Below are positions 59,855-64,000 of a stretch of 64,000 nucleotides of DNA, in pieces (within the stretch, counting starts at the first letter, position 1; every line of letters begins with the position of its first letter). The notes below the pieces were generated by a model, which was not told the DNA's origin, ran no database searches, and saw only the letters and a list, made by a program, of their open reading frames with translations. Source of the stretch: Actinomycetales bacterium (GTDB taxonomy: Bacteria > Actinomycetota > Actinomycetes > Actinomycetales > Cellulomonadaceae); assembly GCA_020444245.1 (NCBI GenBank), contig JAHLLI010000002.1:186001-250000 (forward strand). The letters run 5' to 3'. Position numbers and translations under genes: made by a program.

Positions 59855-61837
59855 ATGACCACCGCACTCCTGCTCCCCACCGCGATGGCCGGCGTGACCG
59901 AGGCCACCGGTGCCTTCAGCGCGGCCTGGTTGCTGGTCGCCCTGCCGATGCTCGGCGCCGCTGTGCTGCTGCTCGGCGGTGCTCGCACCGACCGCTGGGG
60001 CCACTGGTTCGGCGTCCTGGCGTCCGCGTCGGCGTTCGTGGTCGCCGCGGTCGTCTGGGTCGCGATGCTCGGCCTGCCCGCCGACGAGCGCGTCGTCGAC
60101 CTCCACCTGTTCTCCTGGATCCCGGCGGGCGCGTTCTCGCTGGACGCCGGGATGCGGATCGACCCGCTGTCGATGAGCTTCGTGCTGCTCGTGACGTTCG
60201 TCGGCACGCTCATCCACGTGTACTCGGTGGCCTACATGGCCCACGACACCAGCCGGCGCCGGTTCTTCGCGTACCTCAACCTGTTCGTCGCGGCGATGCT
60301 GCTGCTGGTCCTGGCGGACAGCTACGTGCTGCTGTTCGTCGGGTGGGAGGGCGTCGGCCTGGCGTCGTACCTGCTCATCGGCTTCTGGAACCACGAGACC
60401 CCCAACGCCGTGGCCGCGAAGAAGGCGTTCGTCGCCAACCGCGTCGGTGACCTCGGGCTGATCGTCGCCATCGCGCTGATCTTCGCGACGTTCGGCGCCA
60501 CCGACTTCGTGACCGTGTTCGGTGCGTCGGGCGGCGCGGGTGAGGGCGTGCTCACCGCGATCGGCCTGCTCCTGCTGCTGGGCGCCACCGGTAAGTCCGC
60601 GCAGTTCCCGCTGCAGTCCTGGCTCGGCGACGCGATGGCCGGCCCCACGCCGGTGTCCGCGCTGATCCACGCCGCGACCATGGTGACCGCCGGTGTGTAC
60701 CTCGTGGTGCGCTCCGGCCCGGTGTTCGACGGTGCGCCCACGGCGCTGCTCGTCGTGGCGATCGTCGGTGCGATCACCCTGCTGTTCGGGGCGATCGTGG
60801 CCAGCGCCAAGGACGACATCAAGAAGTCGCTGGCCGGCTCGACGATGTCGCAGATCGGCTACATGATGCTCGGCGCGGGGCTCGGCCCGATCGGCTACGC
60901 GTTCGCGATCTTCCACCTGCTGACCCACGGCTTCTTCAAGGCCGGGATGTTCCTGGGCGCCGGCTCGGTGATGCACGGCATGGACGACACGGTCGACATG
61001 CGGCGGTACGGCGGCCTGGCCACCTTGATGAAGATCACCTGGGTGACCTTCGGGTTCGGCTGGCTGGCGATCATGGGCGTGCCGCCGTTCTCCGGGTTCT
61101 GGAGCAAGGACAAGATCATCGAGTCCTCGTTCGCGATGAACGGCGGCGAGGGCTGGCAACCGTGGGTGTTCGGTCTGGTCGCGCTGATCGGCGCCGGGAT
61201 CACCGCCTTCTACATGTCGCGGATGTTCTTCATGACGTTCCACGGCAAGGCGCGCTGGTCGGACGGCCACGGCGGCGGCGCGACGGACCCGGACGCGCCG
61301 GTGCGCCACCCGCACGAGTCCCCGGGCCTGATGACCTGGCCGATGATCATCCTCGCGGTCGGCTCGGCCGGGCTCGGCGGGCTGCTCGGGCCCACCGGGA
61401 TCTTCACGTCCTGGCTCGAGCCGGTGACCGGGCACGTCGAGGAGCACGAGCCGGTGCTCTCGGTGCCGGTGATCAGCGTCGTGACGCTGGTGCTCGTGGC
61501 GATCGGCATCGCGCTGGCCTGGCGGCAGTACTGGTCGGCGCCGGTCGCGGTGGTCCCGCCGCGCGGGAGCCTGCTCACCAGGGCCGCCCGGCAGGACCTC
61601 TACCAGGACCAGGTCAACGACGCGCTGCTCGTGCTGCCGGGCCAGGTCGCCACCCGTTCACTGGTCTACGGCGACCGCACGGTGGTCGACGGTTCGTTCG
61701 CCGGGCTCGCCCGGGCCGTCATGGGCACCGGATCGGTGCTGCGACGGCTGCAGAACGGCTACGTCCGCTCCTACGCCGCCACGATGCTCGCGGGGGTCGT
61801 CGCGCTGGTCGCGATCGTCCTGGCGTTCCGGATCTGA
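59855..61837 (+). CDS. nuoL: NADH-quinone oxidoreductase subunit L (antiporter-like)
   Basis: A 660-residue antiporter-like proton-pumping subunit. [17 protein letters not shown] (with its key Glu), [42 protein letters not shown] and [18 protein letters not shown] are the core channel motifs. The long amphipathic lateral helix near the C-terminus and a final helix are evident. It starts 6 bp after nuoK. Confidence 0.96.
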   Translation: MTTALLLPTAMAGVTEATGAFSAAWLLVALPMLGAAVLLLGGARTDRWGHWFGVLASASAFVVAAVVWVAMLGLPADERVVDLHLFSWIPAGAFSLDAGMRIDPLSMSFVLLVTFVGTLIHVYSVAYMAHDTSRRRFFAYLNLFVAAMLLLVLADSYVLLFVGWEGVGLASYLLIGFWNHETPNAVAAKKAFVANRVGDLGLIVAIALIFATFGATDFVTVFGASGGAGEGVLTAIGLLLLLGATGKSAQFPLQSWLGDAMAGPTPVSALIHAATMVTAGVYLVVRSGPVFDGAPTALLVVAIVGAITLLFGAIVASAKDDIKKSLAGSTMSQIGYMMLGAGLGPIGYAFAIFHLLTHGFFKAGMFLGAGSVMHGMDDTVDMRRYGGLATLMKITWVTFGFGWLAIMGVPPFSGFWSKDKIIESSFAMNGGEGWQPWVFGLVALIGAGITAFYMSRMFFMTFHGKARWSDGHGGGATDPDAPVRHPHESPGLMTWPMIILAVGSAGLGGLLGPTGIFTSWLEPVTGHVEEHEPVLSVPVISVVTLVLVAIGIALAWRQYWSAPVAVVPPRGSLLTRAARQDLYQDQVNDALLVLPGQVATRSLVYGDRTVVDGSFAGLARAVMGTGSVLRRLQNGYVRSYAATMLAGVVALVAIVLAFRI

Positions 61838-61849
61838 GGGAAAGAGACG

Positions 61850-63421
61850 ATGCCCGCTACGTTCCCCTGGCTGACCACCCTGATCGTGGTCCCCCTGGTG
61901 GGTGCCGCCCTGGTGTGGGCCCTGCCCGGCGCCGCCCGCCGGTTCGCCCGCCCGGTCGCGATCGGCGTCGCGCTGCTCGAGCTCGTGCTCGCCGTGGTCG
62001 CCGCGCTGTCCTTCGACACCTCGGCGGCCGGGACCCACCAGCTCACCGAGACGCACGCCTGGATCCCGTCCTTCGGGGTCAGCTACGCGGTGGGCATCGA
62101 CGGCGTGGGCCTCGCCCTGGTCCTGCTGTCCGTGCTGCTGACCCCGCTGGTGCTGATCGCCGCGTGGCGCGAGCACCCCGACGTCCACGACGACGGGCTG
62201 CCGGTGATCGGCGGCTCGCGGATCCGCACCTACGTCGCGCTGGTCCTGGTGCTCGAGTCCTTCATGGTCGCGGTGTTCTCCGCCCGCGACGTGTTCCTGT
62301 TCTACGTGCTGTTCGAGGCCATGCTGATCCCGGTCTACTTCATGATCGGCTCGTTCGGTGGGCTCCAGCGGCGGTACGCGGCCGTGAAGTTCCTGCTCTT
62401 CTCGCTCGCCGGTGGCCTGATCATGCTGGCCGGCGTGATCACGCTGTACGTCCACGGCCCGCAGGGACCGCAGGGCTTCCTGGTCGACAACCTGGTCGGG
62501 CACCTGGACATGTCGGTGAGCACCGAGCGGCTGGTCTTCCTGGCGTTCTTCATCGCCTTCGCGATCAAGGCGCCGATGTGGCCGGTGCACACCTGGCTGC
62601 CGGATACCGCCGAGGCCGCGCCGGTCGGCACGTCGGTGCTGCTCGTGGGCGTGCTGGACAAGGTGGGGACCTTCGGGATGCTCACCCTGTGCCTGCCCTT
62701 GTTCCCCGAGGCGTCGCGATGGGCGGCGCCGGTGATCGTCGTGCTCGCGGTGATCTCGATCCTGTACGGCGGCCTGCTGGCGATCGGCCAGGAGAACCTG
62801 CTGCGGCTGATCGCCTACACCTCGGTGAGCCACTTCGGCTTCATCGTGCTGGGCATCTTCGCGTTCACCTCGGTGAGCGTCCAGGGCGCCAGCCTGTACA
62901 TGCTCAACCACGGGCTCTCGACGGGCGCGCTGTTCCTGGTCGCAGGCTTCCTCATCGCCCGGACCGGCAGCGCCCGGATCGCCGACCACGGCGGCCTGCA
63001 GAAGGTCGTCCCGGTGCTGGCCGGCACGTTCCTGGTCGCGGGCCTGTCCGCGCTGTCGCTGCCGGGCCTGTCGACGTTCGTCAGCGAGTTCCTCGTGCTG
63101 GTGGGCACGTTCGGGGCGCACAAGGCCGCGGCGGTGGTCGCGGCGTTCGGCGTCGTGCTCGCCGCCCTGTACATCCTGCTGACCTACCAGCGGGCGTTCA
63201 CCGGGCCCACGCCCGAGAGGCTGTCCACGCTGCCGGACCTGTCCGTCCGCGAGCGGTGGGTCGTCGGGCCGCTGATCGCCGCCATGCTCGTGCTCGGCTT
63301 CTACCCCGCGCCGGCGCTGGACCTCGTGCGTGACCCCGCCACCGTCACCCTCCAGCAGGTCGGCGTCGCGGACGTGACCCCCACTCTCGCGAGCCCCTCC
63401 GACGACGGGAGCAACCAGTGA
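61850..63421 (+). CDS. nuoM: NADH-quinone oxidoreductase subunit M (antiporter-like)
   Basis: A 523-residue antiporter-like subunit with about 14 helices. LFYVLFEAMLIPVYFMIGSFGG carries the conserved Glu, and IKAPMWPVHTWLPDTAEAAPVGTSVLL the channel Lys and loop; RLIAYTSVSHFGFIVLGIFAFTS follows. GGGAAAGAG precedes the ATG. The stop overlaps nuoN (GTGA). Confidence 0.96.
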   Translation: MPATFPWLTTLIVVPLVGAALVWALPGAARRFARPVAIGVALLELVLAVVAALSFDTSAAGTHQLTETHAWIPSFGVSYAVGIDGVGLALVLLSVLLTPLVLIAAWREHPDVHDDGLPVIGGSRIRTYVALVLVLESFMVAVFSARDVFLFYVLFEAMLIPVYFMIGSFGGLQRRYAAVKFLLFSLAGGLIMLAGVITLYVHGPQGPQGFLVDNLVGHLDMSVSTERLVFLAFFIAFAIKAPMWPVHTWLPDTAEAAPVGTSVLLVGVLDKVGTFGMLTLCLPLFPEASRWAAPVIVVLAVISILYGGLLAIGQENLLRLIAYTSVSHFGFIVLGIFAFTSVSVQGASLYMLNHGLSTGALFLVAGFLIARTGSARIADHGGLQKVVPVLAGTFLVAGLSALSLPGLSTFVSEFLVLVGTFGAHKAAAVVAAFGVVLAALYILLTYQRAFTGPTPERLSTLPDLSVRERWVVGPLIAAMLVLGFYPAPALDLVRDPATVTLQQVGVADVTPTLASPSDDGSNQ

Positions 63422-64000
63422 GCTTCACCCCGCCCCAGGTCGCCTGGGGCGCCCTCGCCCCCGTCATCGCGGTGCTCGGCGCCGGGGTGCTCGGCGTGCT
63501 CGTCGAGGCCTTCGTGCCGGCCCGGGCCCGGCGCTGGACCCAGTTCGGCCTGACGACGGTCGCGCTCGCCGCGGCCGGCGTGGCGCTCGCGGCGCTGTGG
63601 CCCAAGACCGCGGAGTCCGCAGGCGGCGGCGTCGTGGTGCTCGGCGGCTCGATGATCCTGGACCGGCCCGCGCTGCTGCTGCAGGCCCTGCTGGTGCTGC
63701 TCGGCCTGCTCAGCGCGCTGGTGATGGCCGACCGGACCGACGCCGGTCAGGACGCGTTCGCGCCGTCGGGCGCGGCGGTGCCCGGCTCGGACTACGAGCG
63801 GGTGGCCACCGCGCGCGGGCTCGCGCAGACCGAGGTCTTCCCGCTCATGCTGTTCGCCCTCGGCGGGATGATGATCTTCCCCGCGGCCGGTGACCTGCTG
63901 ACCCTGTTCGTGGCGCTCGAGGTGCTCTCGTTGCCGCTGTACCTGCTCACCGGCCTGGCCCGCCGGCGCCGCCTGCTGAGCCAGGAGGCGTCGATGAAGT
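63418..64000 (+). CDS. nuoN: NADH-quinone oxidoreductase subunit N (3'-truncated by window edge)
   Basis: The first 194 codons of the third antiporter-like subunit. Hydrophobic helices alternate with short loops, and LLTLFVALEVLSLPLYLLTGLARRR holds the conserved Glu of helix 5. GTG start overlaps the nuoM stop. The rest lies beyond the window. Confidence 0.92.
   Translation, partial: MSFTPPQVAWGALAPVIAVLGAGVLGVLVEAFVPARARRWTQFGLTTVALAAAGVALAALWPKTAESAGGGVVVLGGSMILDRPALLLQALLVLLGLLSALVMADRTDAGQDAFAPSGAAVPGSDYERVATARGLAQTEVFPLMLFALGGMMIFPAAGDLLTLFVALEVLSLPLYLLTGLARRRRLLSQEASMK

Overview
The window is very GC-rich, densely packed actinobacterial DNA, with GTG starts, 4-bp ATGA/GTGA overlaps and menaquinone rather than ubiquinone genes. 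The truncated secreted GH16-type glycoside hydrolase with accessory modules, the XylFGH-type sugar importer, the F420/deazaflavin-type protein and the 13E12-like DUF222/HNH gene suggest a soil or plant-litter Micrococcales member, Cellulomonas-like. This is inferred from gene content; no rRNA or other marker is present.

Layout. 1-3.7 kb: the 3' part of a secreted glucanase ending in two DNA-identical modules, then a PMT/ArnT-type membrane glycosyltransferase. 3.8-6.7 kb: a divergent diguanylate cyclase / EAL phosphodiesterase pair. 6.7-8.6 kb: an MFS exporter with a MarR regulator. 8.6-11.5 kb (minus): a GlpA-type flavoprotein fused to an SdhB-type iron-sulfur protein, followed by SdhC- and SdhD-type anchors; together these look like a chimeric glycerol-3-phosphate:menaquinone oxidoreductase. 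11.7-14.2 kb: DUF222/HNH protein, DUF385 protein, NYN/PIN-like protein. 14.5-17.9 kb: XylFGH-type importer. 17.9-25.3 kb: another diguanylate cyclase, a CBS protein, a luciferase-like oxidoreductase, an iron-type alcohol dehydrogenase with a small partner, small proteins, an AIM24 protein and a degenerate GGDEF protein. 25.3-30.9 kb (minus): a complete peptide/nickel ABC importer with a strong hairpin between the binding protein and permease genes.

31-48.9 kb: the menaquinone region (menA, menE, menB, menC, menD, menF, menG and a geranylgeranyl-reductase-family gene). It is interspersed with an AlkZ-like protein, DUF4229, DUF3048 lipoprotein, PAS-GGDEF-EAL protein, HtrA-like protease and an ECF sigma factor with its partner. 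48.9-64 kb: the nuo operon, nuoA to a truncated nuoN, encoding proton-pumping NADH:menaquinone dehydrogenase.

How it fits together. Quinone synthesis, quinone side-chain reduction, complex I and the GlpA/Sdh chimera all concern electron entry into a menaquinone pool. A near-perfect Rex (NADH/NAD+ sensor) operator lies just downstream of a -10 element ahead of the reductase-nuo block. Five genes carry GGDEF/EAL-type domains, so c-di-GMP signalling is locally dense. Several men-region genes appear to be leaderless, with a TANNNT -10 element six or seven bases before the start codon and no Shine-Dalgarno. I found no rRNA, tRNA, CRISPR array, transposase or prophage.
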